From Aradus depressus (Eukaryota > Arthropoda > Insecta > Hemiptera > Aradidae): a stretch of DNA of 64,000 bases. The notes under the pieces were generated by a model. That model had not been told where the DNA came from, ran no database searches, and saw nothing but the letters and a program-made list of their open reading frames with translations. A program made the position numbers and the translations under genes. The stretch is from NCBI GenBank assembly GCA_963662175.1, contig OY759221.1:34160045-34224044 (forward strand). Reading direction: 5' to 3'. Below are positions 37,427-49,800 of the stretch, piece by piece (position 1 is the first letter of the stretch; the number at the start of each line of letters is the position of its first letter).

Positions 37427-37972
37427 AACCACTTTAGACCCTTGTTACTTCTCATTTTCAACAATTTAAGTTTTTTTTATATTTGTAAACATCTTAGCAC
37501 CCCGCGAAAAATTAAATACCTACTGAAATAATCTCATGAAACTGTAAGGGAAATGCGCGCCAAGCCAAGCACACCCCAGCTAAATTATGGAGGGGATAGG
37601 TATCTCTAAAGAGTGCTCGTCACTGGCTCTAGCTCTGACGGCGTCTTTACTTCATTGTCATGTTACGAAGCTCTAATCTATTCTAGCAAATGTGAAAATT
37701 CATTCTGAATTATTGTCAACAATTTTTAAGTAATGAGTGGGCCGTAACATAGTATTTACAAAATTATTCCCTATTTTCTAATCGTGATTATATTGTAATT
37801 ACACGATCATCGTAAGTATTGTCAAAAAATGAATTGTAACAAATGAATAAATCCTCGATTTGGAGGCATATTCATATTTAACAGAACACAACATTATAAA
37901 ACGTGATATAGTTATAGAACAAATAAAATATTGTGACACCAAAAGTTTTTTTACTGAAATGTCATTCCTTTC
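37427..37972. repeat. Dispersed ~540-bp repeat, copy 1
   Basis: This segment is near-collinear with 52549-53090, starting at TTTAGACCCTTGTTACTTCT and ending after ACCAAAAGTTTTTTTACTG. Shared internal landmarks include GCCAAGCCAAGCACACC and GTAATTACACGATCATCGTA. No coding capacity or terminal inverted repeat was found. It lies just upstream of the four-TM gene. Confidence 0.75.
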
Positions 37973-37974
37973 TT

Positions 37975-38110
37975 CATTTCGGATACTGTAAGATCGGATT
38001 TACATGAAATTTCACACTTAGCATCCTTAAAGCCCGGTACAAATATAGACTTTGGGAGATCTCAAAATTGTGAACAGAAAGGGAAGGGGGGATTGTGTGG
38101 GGCTCAAAAA
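37975..38110 (+). repeat. Single diverged unit related to the 60-kb array
   Basis: It shares the order CGGATTTACATGAAATTTCA, AGCATCCTTAAAG, TTGTGAACAGAAAGGGAAGG with the units at 59.9-61.2 kb. Confidence 0.6.
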
Positions 38111-38421
38111 ATAAAATTAATTCTAGCTCTTTAACGCTTAATCACATTTTCATAAAATCTCACAGCTAAGTTCCTCATAAGCCTGGTTGGAGCTACTAAC
38201 TGGGCAGATATCATTACTAATCTGATTAGAGTAACGTTTTGATTAAGCAACCTGCTAGTCATACATATACAAGGCTTATGATGCCAAGAAGGGGGTTGAA
38301 GACATTGAAATTAATTTTAAAAGAAACAGGAATGATAAATAATTAGTTTATTAATTTCCAAACAGTTTATTTAAAAAATGTACATAACTGGTCTAAGGCA
38401 AGAGCAACAAACGTCCTCTTT

Positions 38422-38830
38422 TTACAACATATGTATGTATAAATCTTTTACAGATGTGTGTAAGGTGAATGGCAAATTAAAAATAAATACATTTATTTTA
38501 CAATATTCAGAATCAGAATCAAAAACACTTTCATTTGGACCAGTACTACATGTCCTAAGCACACAATTTTTAAAAATAAATAGTCTTGATGTAATATCGG
38601 TTGCAGTCTGCGAGCTACAGGCTGGCCGAGACTTTAGTACACCGGTGGCTGGCATATCTTCGTGGAATACTCTCTCGGTGTGGGCTGCTAAAGGCGCAAC
38701 TCCTAGTTCTCGATGGATTTGGGTATTCCTGATAAACCAGGGTGCGTTCCTCACTATCCGGAGGACCTTGTTTTGAAATGTTTGTAATCTTATGTTGTTT
38801 GAATAGTGCAGTACCATATGGGGCAAGCGT
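38422..38830 (-). pseudogene. LINE reverse transcriptase C-terminal fragment
   Basis: The minus strand encodes a fragment starting near NNIRLQTFQNKVLRIV followed by RNAPWFIRNTQIHRELG, the conserved post-polymerase motif of Jockey/CR1-type LINE proteins. The open frame continues about 90 further residues that I do not recognise. No 5' part, poly(A) tail or target duplication was seen, so this is a relic. Confidence 0.75.
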
Positions 38831-39204
38831 AAGTTAAGAGTGGAAGTATTAGTATTTTGTAAAATAAAAATGTGTTTACTATATTAAGTTATGAGGTTCA
38901 ATATTTTCTGCACGTCGTTTAATTTTATACTAAAAAAAAATAAAAATAAAAATATTATCAATATACTATAGCGCATTGCGTTACTCGTTATTCCATGAGA
39001 TTAACACAAAACAATCTTTTTAGGGTTCCATAGGTCGACGTACAAGTATGAAAACCTTTTAACGAGTGTCTGACATCTATCTTGGAAACTATCTATCTAC
39101 TCAAGCTACGTATATAATTGAAAATTTGCAATACGGGAGAAATGAAGATCTAGCGAAAAAAACAATAACGCAACAAATAATAAGGTAGAAAGAAAATATT
39201 AATA

Positions 39205-39469
39205 AAAAAAAATCGCTAAATCACCGGCAAAGTACTTCCCTAGAAGGAATTATGTTTTCGCTCTACCTCCAAAGCCAATCGACCGTTTGGGCTAAAACTC
39301 AATATTTGATTTACATATTAGTGGGTTCTGAATCCTCTACAAAATTGTGTCGATACAATCATTAGCGATTTCACGGAAAATTAATCGATGCCAACCTTAT
39401 GGTGTTTTGAATTTAAATATAAAATTTCATATCAATACATTCATTATACTGGCAGTTATTGAGATTTTA

Positions 39470-39475
<6 letters not shown>
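39205..39475 (+). repeat. ACTTCCCC family, left-half copy
   Basis: It carries AAATCACCGGCAAAGTACTT, CGACCGTTTGGGCTAAAAC and two ATACATTCATT-type blocks, then runs into an (AT)n microsatellite at 39473-39505. Confidence 0.72.
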
Positions 39476-39508
<33 letters not shown>

Positions 39509-40154
39509 TAAATAGCCTTATGTATGAAATGCGAAAAATAATTCAGACATATTAGAATAAACTTTTTATGTGATTTCTTTTCAATATATACTAGTAAAAC
39601 AGTAGGAAAATAGGCAAACTCATAAGATGTGAAGAAAATTCTTGAACAATTAATGATATTTCTATGTGAAAAAACTGGAGAGAATAGTTTTAATATTTAA
39701 AAAAAAAAAAAAAATAATAATAAATAATTCATTGCCTCTCCACGGAAAACAGATTTAGGTGGTGGACAGCACTTCTTTCTATCAACCGAAAGCTCGAACG
39801 CCTGAGTTATGTTAAAATTTCTTCGAACTTTTGAAACAGGATGGCTATTTGTAGATAGCCTGTTGCAACTAACCAAAGTAGCTGAAGTGATGACAAATAA
39901 AAATAAAATGAGATAAAATAATCAGATTTAATCTGAAATTGACCAACAAAACCTTTTAATGTGTTGTAAATTGAGCACAATTGACTATCATATTTTTCAA
40001 TAAAAGCCCAATTTGTGGTCAACTTTTCCTCTTATCTCCTGTTTTTTTTTTTCTTTTTCTTCTAATTAATCTCGGAGAGATATGCATATTGATTTTAATA
40101 CATCCGAAAAGGTCCATACACATATTCAAGGATGTGATAAAGGGCGCATTTCAA

Positions 40155-40262
40155 TATTTTATCTGGGGGATAAAAAAAATAAAATCTGAGAACGCCGTCC
40201 TTCGGAGGGAACGTTACACGGTCCGGAGACTATGTGATGTCAAGACCCCTACCGTTAGTAGA
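40155..40262 (+). mobile_element. SINE body fragment, diverged
   Basis: It carries TTTATCTGGGGGATAAAA, GCCGTCCTTCGGAGGGAACG and AAGACCCCTACC, in the family's order. Confidence 0.7.
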
Positions 40263-40473
40263 AGATATTTCAGAATATAAGATAATTTGAGTACAGGGAA
40301 AGAAACATCCAAATCAGAGGAGTTTAGGGAGGTTCTGGATAATAATTAACATTAAAACTAAATTTTGTAATATCCCTGCACATCCTGGACAGTCACTTAA
40401 ACCTCACCTGTATAAAACATTTCGGACGCAACACGGCCAATGTTTCAAATGGGGTATATAAAAACACCTAGCA

Positions 40474-41245
40474 TAGGGTTTATAGAAATCATGATTTAAA
40501 AAAAAAATAATAAAAAAAATCGATTTTTTTGATTTAAATCCGATTTAAATCAACTAAAAACTATCAACTGAAAACTTAACTAAAATTAACAAAACAGATC
40601 ACAATTTCACAATTAAAAAAAACAAAAATAACAAACTAACCGAAATTTCACAAAGCGAATATTTTCCACAAACTTAAAAACCAAAAACAAAAATAACAAA
40701 ACGAACTTTCGGACTAGTTCATTCCAAACTGAGGAATCGCTTAGGAGTAGAGAAGGCTAGCAAACTGGTGTCCGTACAAACATTTAAACTCCTAAAGATA
40801 TTGCTTGGTCTATTGTTCGCATTTATCTTATGTTGGCCATTTGGAGATATATCGTTTCGAATCAAAATATATTAATGTGATTACGAACATTACACTATGT
40901 AAATATTTTCATTGATCTCAGCGAATTTAATATATATGCTAACCATTTTGAGTTGTATCTTTTCGAATTAGACTATTTTAATCTGACGAGTTTTTTGTCT
41001 TTTTTCAAATAATTACGCTTTGACGTAATCATTTGGTGGTTTGCTTGACAGATTTTCATAAATTGTTTCAATAGTTTGCAAACTGCGGTCAGTTTTGTGC
41101 GTTTTGTTATTTTTTGTTTTTGTTTTTTAATATTTGCAAAATTTTAATCACTTATTTATTTATTTTAATGTTTTTGATTTAAATCATGAATTTAAAAAAA
41201 AAATCATTTGATTTAAATCAGTTGATTTTAATCATCGACACCCTA
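40474..41245. mobile_element. hAT-type MITE
   Basis: The ends TAGGGT and ACCCTA are short inverted repeats, followed inward by many 'gatttaaatc' motifs. A perfect 8-bp duplication ACCTAGCA flanks it (40466-40473, 41246-41253). The 772-bp interior has no transposase. Confidence 0.85.
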
Positions 41246-41279
41246 ACCTAGCATACAGATATAATTATTTTTTATTCCT

Positions 41280-42480
41280 ATTCCGGGGCGACAGAAACGG
41301 AAAGCATCATGAACTTCCTTATTCCAGTATGAATCCAATGTCCTCCCTTATGAACAATTTAAAAAATATATTAAGGGGAAAATTAAAGATGGTCAACTCC
41401 TTCGCAGAACAATATAGAACATGTTCGAGCTATTTCCATTAATTTCTACCCTCTCATGGGGCGGGGGTGGACTATAGAGAAAACAAAGGCTTCAAACAAA
41501 TGCGAATACAACGATACATATGCATAAGCGGAAGAATCAATAACCTACAAGAAAATTCGTGGCTTGCAACGCCAATTCATTCATCTTCTTGATAATTAAA
41601 TCTACTAACTATGCAGCGTTTTTCACAGGGAAAATCGAGAGGGACAATACCTTCAAAACTCCTAAAAACAGATTTTCCAATATTAACACCTTTTTCACGT
41701 ACGATGAATTGAGAAAATGGTCTTGTTATGACGTCCCTTGTTTCAATATGAATCTAATAACATCTTATACATGTACGCGGTGCATCATCAATAGGATAAA
41801 ACATTCAATAAAGGTTTAATGCAGTTATTCAAATGCAAGAAATAGAAACATAACCATCTCTACCTTCGTTATGTCAGTATGAATCTAATGATACGTGAAG
41901 CATGACCATGCGATCAATCAACTTCGCAGAATAAGTCCAGAAAAACAACAAACATAATTTTTTTCTTCAACTAGGGGAAAAAATAGAAAAAAAATAGCGA
42001 CTTTTTTCTAGTTAAAAACGAATCCAATACACAATACATACATACAGCATTTTCAGAAAAGCCTGGACATTTTTTTTTTCTTATTTATTCTCTTCACATT
42101 CAATATTTGGAAAAATGCTCCATTAATACTGACGTGGGATATGTGTTTCAACAGGAATGCAAAGACAACCATCTTCGCAAAATAGGTCTAATATGACAAC
42201 ATTAATACTGACGTGGGATATGTGTTTCAACAGGAATCCAAAGACAACCATCTTCGCAAAATAGGTCTAATATGACAACACTATCATTAACTTTTTTTTC
42301 CTTCTCATTAAAAAATGAGAAACAGGGCGACGTTACGCCCTTCCTTAAAAAAAACAATCCACTGATGAATATGTGTAAATACGCATATATAGTGAACCTT
42401 CTTCGCAGAAAACTTCGATAGGCAGCAAAAAACTTCTTAAAAAGAGTTTTTCCACAATATTCCATTCAAAAGCGGGAAAT
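41280..42480. repeat. Degenerate low-copy repeat region
   Basis: Motifs like CAGTATGAATCCAATG, CTTCGCAGAA and GTCTAATATGAC recur loosely at 41310, 41750, 41880 and 42160. No gene or known element is seen. The short ORFs look incidental. Confidence 0.5.
42122..42279 (+). repeat. 79-bp direct duplication
   Basis: Units 42122-42200 and 42201-42279 differ at one base. Diverged relatives of its motifs (ATCTTCGCA, GTATGAATCTAAT) recur through 41300-42480. Confidence 0.92.
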
Positions 42481-42582
42481 CGAAACAAGGGGGCATCTTA
42501 GCAACAAGACAAATAGGATAATACAGGTTCCAATTATATATATTATAGATATTATATATATATATATATATATGGATAGATT

Positions 42583-42847
42583 AGTTAGTTATTGTGACGC
42601 ATGCCCGGACCTCAACTATCGCGCTCTTTCGTCACTCTGGTGGACATGAGCCCGACTCTACTGTGGGAGTCCTTAATTTTGCCTACCCTAAATTGTTATT
42701 CACCTAGGGCAGGGGTCTTTAACGAGTACCTGACATCGTACAGGCTCGGGACCATCGCTTAACGTTCCATCCGAAGGACGGCCTGCTCAAGGTTTTTGTT
42801 GAGCTCAGTAAGTAAGCACGATACCTCTAAGCTACCAGCGCCCTCTA
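42583..42847 (-). mobile_element. tRNA-derived SINE, internally deleted
   Basis: The tail, body and A-box head are present; the B-box region is deleted. It is preceded by a TA microsatellite at 42537-42572. Confidence 0.88.
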
Positions 42848-43296
42848 TAGAGGTGGTATCCCGGACACATATTAAGTCGCCGAGAGATAAATACAAGACT
42901 TGAGTCAAATCGAGCAGTGAATTATATAATTTTATGAATTTAAAGAACCTATGGATATTAACAATTAACCATAATTATTACATAATAATGTTATTGTTTG
43001 TATTATTTTATGTTGAACCTATGTTGCAAATGATGTATTTTTATTATTAATTATAATTTTTTTTGCACATCAGTGTCGCATCAAATCTATTGGAAATCAT
43101 TGACCTAATCACAATTTAAAAGCGACCAGGGCTGTTTTCATGTGTTTATTCGACTATAATCTTGGGAATGACTAGTTTTTTCCCTTCCTCTGTACTCTTC
43201 AATTGTTTACCCACCCGTAATACACTTCCATAAAATAAAAAACATTAAATATACATTGATTTGAAGGAACAATTGTGATCTAAAAAGTTAAAATTA

Positions 43297-43806
43297 CTAC
43301 TGATTATTAATGTCTATTTTTTCTTCTTTATCATTGTTGGTATCATCTTCACGAATAGTTTTTATATCACTGAGCTTACTTTTCAGCCTCTGTAAAATAC
43401 AATCCATTTCTTTTTCTATACTCGAAATTTCATTTTCAGTATCACAAACTACGCTAGCACCAACTTCGGGAGTGTCTTCGTTACACCTCTCAACGTTGGC
43501 TGTCTCTTCCTCTTTCGACCTGCTACTGCTACTGTCCGATTTGGTCTCTCTTTTGACCGTAGTCAGAGAATCGTTCGACTTTCGATCACATTCCTTCTTG
43601 TGGATGAACCAATGGAGCCGCTGACACTCCCGGTCGCAATAGAGCACCTGTTTACATTTGGAACATTTTTTGAAATTTTCCCTTTCCTCTTCACAGGTGG
43701 CACAGGATTTTATGTCGTCATCAAGTGCACGGGATCCCAACAGGGCCTGTTTGAGGACAGAGTAGGCCTCAAATGAACCGTTATTCTTGGCCAGGCTCGT
43801 CACCAT
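43297..43806 (-). CDS. ANKMY2: ANKMY2 last coding exon with MYND finger
   Basis: It encodes 169 residues and the stop. The acceptor is TTTTTTTCAG. The MYND finger CATC...CSKC...CDREC...HKKEC occupies the first half; the rest is a serine- and glutamate-rich low-complexity tail ending in a predicted short coiled segment (EKEMDCILQRLKSKL). Confidence 0.93.
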   Translation of the reverse strand: MVTSLAKNNGSFEAYSVLKQALLGSRALDDDIKSCATCEEERENFKKCSKCKQVLYCDRECQRLHWFIHKKECDRKSNDSLTTVKRETKSDSSSSRSKEEETANVERCNEDTPEVGASVVCDTENEISSIEKEMDCILQRLKSKLSDIKTIREDDTNNDKEEKIDINNQ

Positions 43807-46800
43807 CTGAAAAAAACAAAATGAACATTTTAAAAACTGATAACTAGATAGCTAGTATTAAATAAAACACATTTTTCTTCGTTTCCAACTAGCCTTATTG
43901 ATATGTAAACATCTTAGCTCTCGTTAGGGGCTATGTCAGACCGCCAGAGCGTAAGCCTCGTTGATGTGCATTTGTAAGTGTGTGTGCGGTTGCGCGCGCA
44001 GCGCACACACTTCTTTATCTATGATGACAGCTGATTTTGAGCATTTCTACGTTTATGGAATAAGACTACGTTCATGTAATATATTTCGACTGCATTTGAC
44101 TTTTTATGTTGTACTTTTAATGTTGTGATCATCGAAGAAAGTGTAATATATTTCGACTGCATTATCGTGTAATATATTTCCTCATATATGAATGAATGTA
44201 AAGGTAAATATATAATTATCTAAATAAAAACAGTGGGAAGAGAATCATCTTTATTTCTATGATAAATCTCATCCCACATCTTACTATCACTTATACTTGT
44301 ATTTCTGCCGACTACCCATTAAAAATTGGGTGGCTTAACTGCAGAGAGCCCGTCGTTAAAGCCGAACACACCCTTACTGCTCCAGAAATTAGAAGAACGG
44401 ACGAAAACATACATTTTCCCACCACAGAAGGTACTTATTTCGGGAGAGCGCTATCATCCTCAGACTCTTATATGATTTTTTTTTTTAAATTGAAATTGCA
44501 AACGGGGTGTTCACAATTATCCCTCGAGAAAATTTTCCTGACTTTTCACGGATCTTGATGGGGAGGAGGGCTAAATATAGATCAGACCAGGTAGTTTTAA
44601 GAAAGTAGACTTGCGAGCCATTTTTTTTTTTTTTTTCAAGACTTCGGAGAGCATACTAATGCTCAGGTGCATGAGCAGAGGGTTGTGCATGCTAGATGCT
44701 AGCTGTAAATCTATTTGCCAGCCATACCTGAACAAAGAGGGTGCTCTTCCTATGGGGGAACTCCCGAACACACTCCCTTATCATCTTGTCCATGTAGTCT
44801 TCCCCTCGTCCACTCCGCAACACCGTTCGGATGAATGTCTCCACAGCGTCCTTCTCCTTGTCTTGGCCTCTACAATAGAACACAAATATATTTTATAGAA
44901 ATCACAAAATAATTAATAAATATAATGGGTAATAAAAACGTTCAAACTAGGTCACCGCAAAATGTATTATTTTTTATGTAGTGCCATTCTAAGGACTTGT
45001 TAAAAGGTAAAAGAGAAGAGAAAATAAGTTGTTGAAGATTATATGAAGGCGATAATGATAAGTACACGTTTTTTCGTTAAAAAAAAAAAAAAAAAAAAAG
45101 CAGTTTTATGAGAATGAGCACTTAACAAAATAGCCTAAAAATCTCACAAGAATTCTTATTTCTTGATAAGTTTTGTTTTCAGACATGTTGACTTTGCTAG
45201 TATTTTTATTTATTTTTTTGATTGAGCAAACATTGCCATCTATCAGAAGGTTAGAATCTTCAACGATAAATTACTTTCTTCACTCTTTACTTTCTAAAAA
45301 AAAAAAAAAAAGTATGTTTCTAAAAATATTATAAATTTCTCAAAAAAATACAATTATGTAATTACTTTCGGAATTGCTACCATCTCAGCCACGACTTAAA
45401 AAATACTAAATGTAAGTTCAACAGGTTTAGAACAGGTTCAGACCTGTTGAACTTCAATTTAGTATTTGTTAAGTCGTGGCTGAAGGATGGTAGCAATACT
45501 GAAAATACTCCCATATTTTATATATATATTTTGAGAAATAGACAATATTATTTAAAATGTACGTTTTTCTTTACTTTCTGTTATCTCTGGTCCTTACGAT
45601 GGATTTTCGCCGAAACGGCAACTAAATAAAACATAATTATTTCTTGTGGTGACCTAATTTGGATGTTATTATTTAAAAATAATAATAATAAGAAATGTTT
45701 ATTTAAGCTCCTAATAGAAAGAAGACAAACACCAAAACTTACACCATCCATCATTGGAAACTGTAGGCAATCCAACATTTCTAGTTCAGAGAAACTTTAA
45801 TGTAACGAATATTCTTAACGTACTTTGAAAGTCCATGTAACTATGATACAATTTTCGATGATGGTTTGAAACAACAACATATTGCCCTTCGGTCGACCCA
45901 ATATATTTATATTATTTTTGTTAACATTTCGATATTATTCAGACATTATCAAACCTTTTGTGACAAAATGAAACCATTTATAAACATTATATTTTTTATG
46001 GTAGTTAATATTAAAAACTTAGGTTTTTATCTGGGAGGTGAAAAAACCTTAAACACGCCGTCCTTCGGATGAAAAGTTAAGAGATGGTCCCCCGAGCCTG
46101 TACGATGTCAGGCACTCGTTAAACACCCCTACTCTAAGGTGATCAAAAATTAAGGGTAGGCGAAATTTAGGACTTCCATAGTAGAGTCGGGCTCATGTAG
46201 TAAGCGAAAAGAACTCGAAGTTAAAGCCCCGGCAAGAGTCACAATATTTAATATTAAAAACTGATTAGATAAACACCTGGTAATTAACATTCAAACAATG
46301 GTGGCTCTCTGTACATAGAATGTTTTTGAAAACGTTTTGGGCTTTATCGATTTCAGGTTAAATAAAGACAATAAAAGGGGATTTTAGCTCTGATCAGTTT
46401 GTTCCATCGTCACTGAACATCAGGAAAACAGTTATTCCACATATTCTCATATCTATTTTTTTCGCTAAAGGTAGAAATAACATTTTCAAGTAGCGAACGT
46501 GGCGAGGACAAAAGTGTTTCACTCACCTGATCAGCCTAACAGATTGTGCAAGAATACAGTTTGAAATATAATGAAGATAATTCACTTACTGATGTTTCTT
46601 AACTTCTCCTGCAATGAATGCTATATAGTGCAGTTTGAATGCCACTATTTCGTTAGTGTTGGTGCCTCGCTTCATCTCCCTGTCAGACATGAGATCTAGA
46701 ATAGTTTTGACAGTGGCCAGGTGTTTACAGAGGACGGGTTGGAAGTTCAAAGCTACCCTCACTGGATGAATATTTACCTGCCAAACAATAAAAAAATAAT

Positions 46801-49800
46801 TAACATTTTAATAAATGCACCTAACTGAATATATATCCCTCTCCGAGGGCGCCTGTAGCTCAGAGGTATGCGTGCTTGCTTGCTGCTCAAGATCACGAGT
46901 TATTCACTATACTTATTTTATCTAGGGGGTAAAGTAAACTTAAGAACGCCGTCCTTCGGATGAGGCATTATGAGACGGTCCCGAGCCTGTACGATCTCAG
47001 GTACTCGTTAAAGACCTCTACCCTAAGTGAATAAAAATGTAGGGTGGGAAAAATTTAGGACTCCCATAGTAGACTCGGGCTCTGGTCCACCAGAGGGACG
47101 AAAGATCGCTCTGGTAGTAGGCGATACGACCTTGTACTTAAAGCCCGGGCATGAGTCACAATAACTAATTATATAGACCTCCAAGAAACTATTATTTTAC
47201 TTATGTAAGACCTAAACGAGGCCGGGAGTACATCGACTTGATCCCCTTATAATGTATATGTTATAATAATAATAATAATAATAATATTTATTTCCGTTAA
47301 ACTATAATACATGACTCAACATGGGTACAGCCTAATCAAATATTATCAGGTCAAGGTGATTTTAACTCCTAAGTTGAGCAATGTGGAAGTTATGTAGAAA
47401 CATATAATAAACAAAACAAACTCATTTTTGAAATATTGTGTATTCCACAAATACTTTTGGTTTCGACACTACACATCGTCAAGTTTATAGTTATACGATG
47501 GTCTAATGTCGAAACCGGTAATATATGTATATTTTATGTAATAGAAAATATTTCAATAAGTATTTTGTTCGATTTATTCAAAAATAATAGTACAAGTAGA
47601 CTGTAAGTGGAGTGCTGGATATATATGCTCACGACAAATGGAATAAAAGCATAATATAGCATGCTATATGACTATTAACATAATTTGAAAGAAACGTGAC
47701 TTTCTAACATTTAAAGATGAAGATTAGTGCTGACCAAATAAGGAATTACATAAATCACTTTACAATATAGAAAAAAATATATGTGATCTGGCCATTACAG
47801 GACTTTCTATATATATGTATTACGTGGTTGCATATCTGCTGTTGACTTATTGAAATTAGACGATAAACGAGCGGAGAGCACCAGTTGTTGACAAGCGGCT
47901 TGGAGGCGGCACAACCTGGCTTCTTGCTATAATAACTTGCCATTAACCTTATCTATTAATAATCAAGGCTTGAGAAAGTGGATATTCTCATAATTGCATG
48001 ATCTTCATGGCCGAGATTATTTCAGTGGAGAGCCTGGTGGACTTGCTCTCGGGGCATCCAAAGGTCTCTTGTACTCCTCCTTGACGCCCTATGCACGATT
48101 ATATTGCTATAAGACTACTCCATATACAATATGAGGGCGCCGGTAGCTCAGTGGTATGCATGCTTGACTTCTGAGCTCAAGAACGTGGGTTCGAAACCCG
48201 ACCGAGGCCCTTAGTTTATTTTATCTGGGAGGTAAAATAAACTTAAGCACGCCGTCCTTCGGATGGGACGTTAAGCGATGGTTCCGAGCCTGTACGATGT
48301 CAGGTACTCGTTAAAGACCCCTTCCCTAGGTGAATAAAAATGTAGGGTAGGCAAAATTTAGGACTCCCACAATAGAGTCAGGCTCATGTACTCCAGAGTG
48401 ACGAAAGAGTGCTTTGGTAGTAGTTAAAGCCCGGGCATGAGTCATAAAATCCAACCTAACCGTATGCAATATGTTCAGTAAAGTCCCAGCTCCCTCCTAA
48501 ATATTGATAAAGAGATGTACTATAGTACTGGCCCCCATTTTCAATATCTTTATTATTATTTAACGAAACAAGTATTATTTTATTTCATCATAAACCACAA
48601 TTTGTCCTCATTCCTGTTCTGTCATCAAAATTCGTTATATCGCGGGGTTACACTCTTCAAAACAATTCAAGAAAAAAATGGGGGCCTGTTATATACTTAA
48701 TAGGCTAGTGTCAATTTTATAATACTAGCTTCCATTATTATTGAAGCAATTTAAAGATATTTTAAGGCATTAAAGCCCACTTCTAAAAGACATAAGTGTC
48801 TCAGAATGCTCAAGTACCTTAAACCTGTACTATTAACAATGGTTATTAAAGTAACATAGTACATCTGAGTTAAGTATGGGACTGACCCTTGTGATGAGAT
48901 TGTACAGCGGACTGGCTAAGACAAGGGGCAGTTTGGGTTCCGTCTCCAGGCCGTGTCGATGTGTGAAGTAATCAACCTCAGATCGGGGGATCCAATTGTT
49001 TATGATGGCCACACAGTAGTGATTACCTTAAAAAAAAATACAACATCTATGGGAAACCATTTCTCATATCTGACAATAAGGATGTATATTATAAGAATAC
49101 ATACAAAATATAAATATGAAAAAATAACTAAAGCATCAGAGTCATATAAAACTGACTTACTTTACCCGTACAGTGTGGTGTCTAATGAAACATTGGCTAA
49201 TAGCTCACAGGGGAGGGGAGGGGATACGAGGTTTATTAACTCACTACATACATGCAAATAACTATTTAAACATTCATTCGAAAATAATATGATATTTGAT
49301 ATACAGAAATGAAAAAATATTTTAGTTTGTGTTAATCATATTATTTTCGAATGAATAAGTATTTTTTGCAGGTATAAAAGTGAGTGAATAAAGCAGGTAT
49401 CCCCTACCCTGTGTATTATTAGACTCTATACTGTACGGGTGGAGCCAGTTTTTTTTTAGTTTTTGATTACTCTGTATCCTGATGATGTATCCTGATGATG
49501 TATTACTCTGTATCCTGATGATGTATTACTCTGTATCCTGATGATGTATTACTCTGTATCCTGATGATGTATCCTGATGATGTATTACACTGTATCCTGA
49601 TGATGTATTACTCTGTATCCTGATAATGTATTACTCTGTATCCTGATGCGTTAGTTACTTTTCCATATTTACTATATTATATCATAGATATAAGTTCTGA
49701 TAAGAAATACAACAGTGGGAAGACAACGTCTTTTATTTCTATAAGGAATTATTATGGTTGTCTAATGATTTTGACCAGGTAGTTGTTACCAACAAATGCA

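Noticed and set aside
48134..48215. Functional tRNA gene from A and B boxes
   Set aside because: The head is part of a dispersed 330-bp SINE with the same body and tail in more than ten copies.
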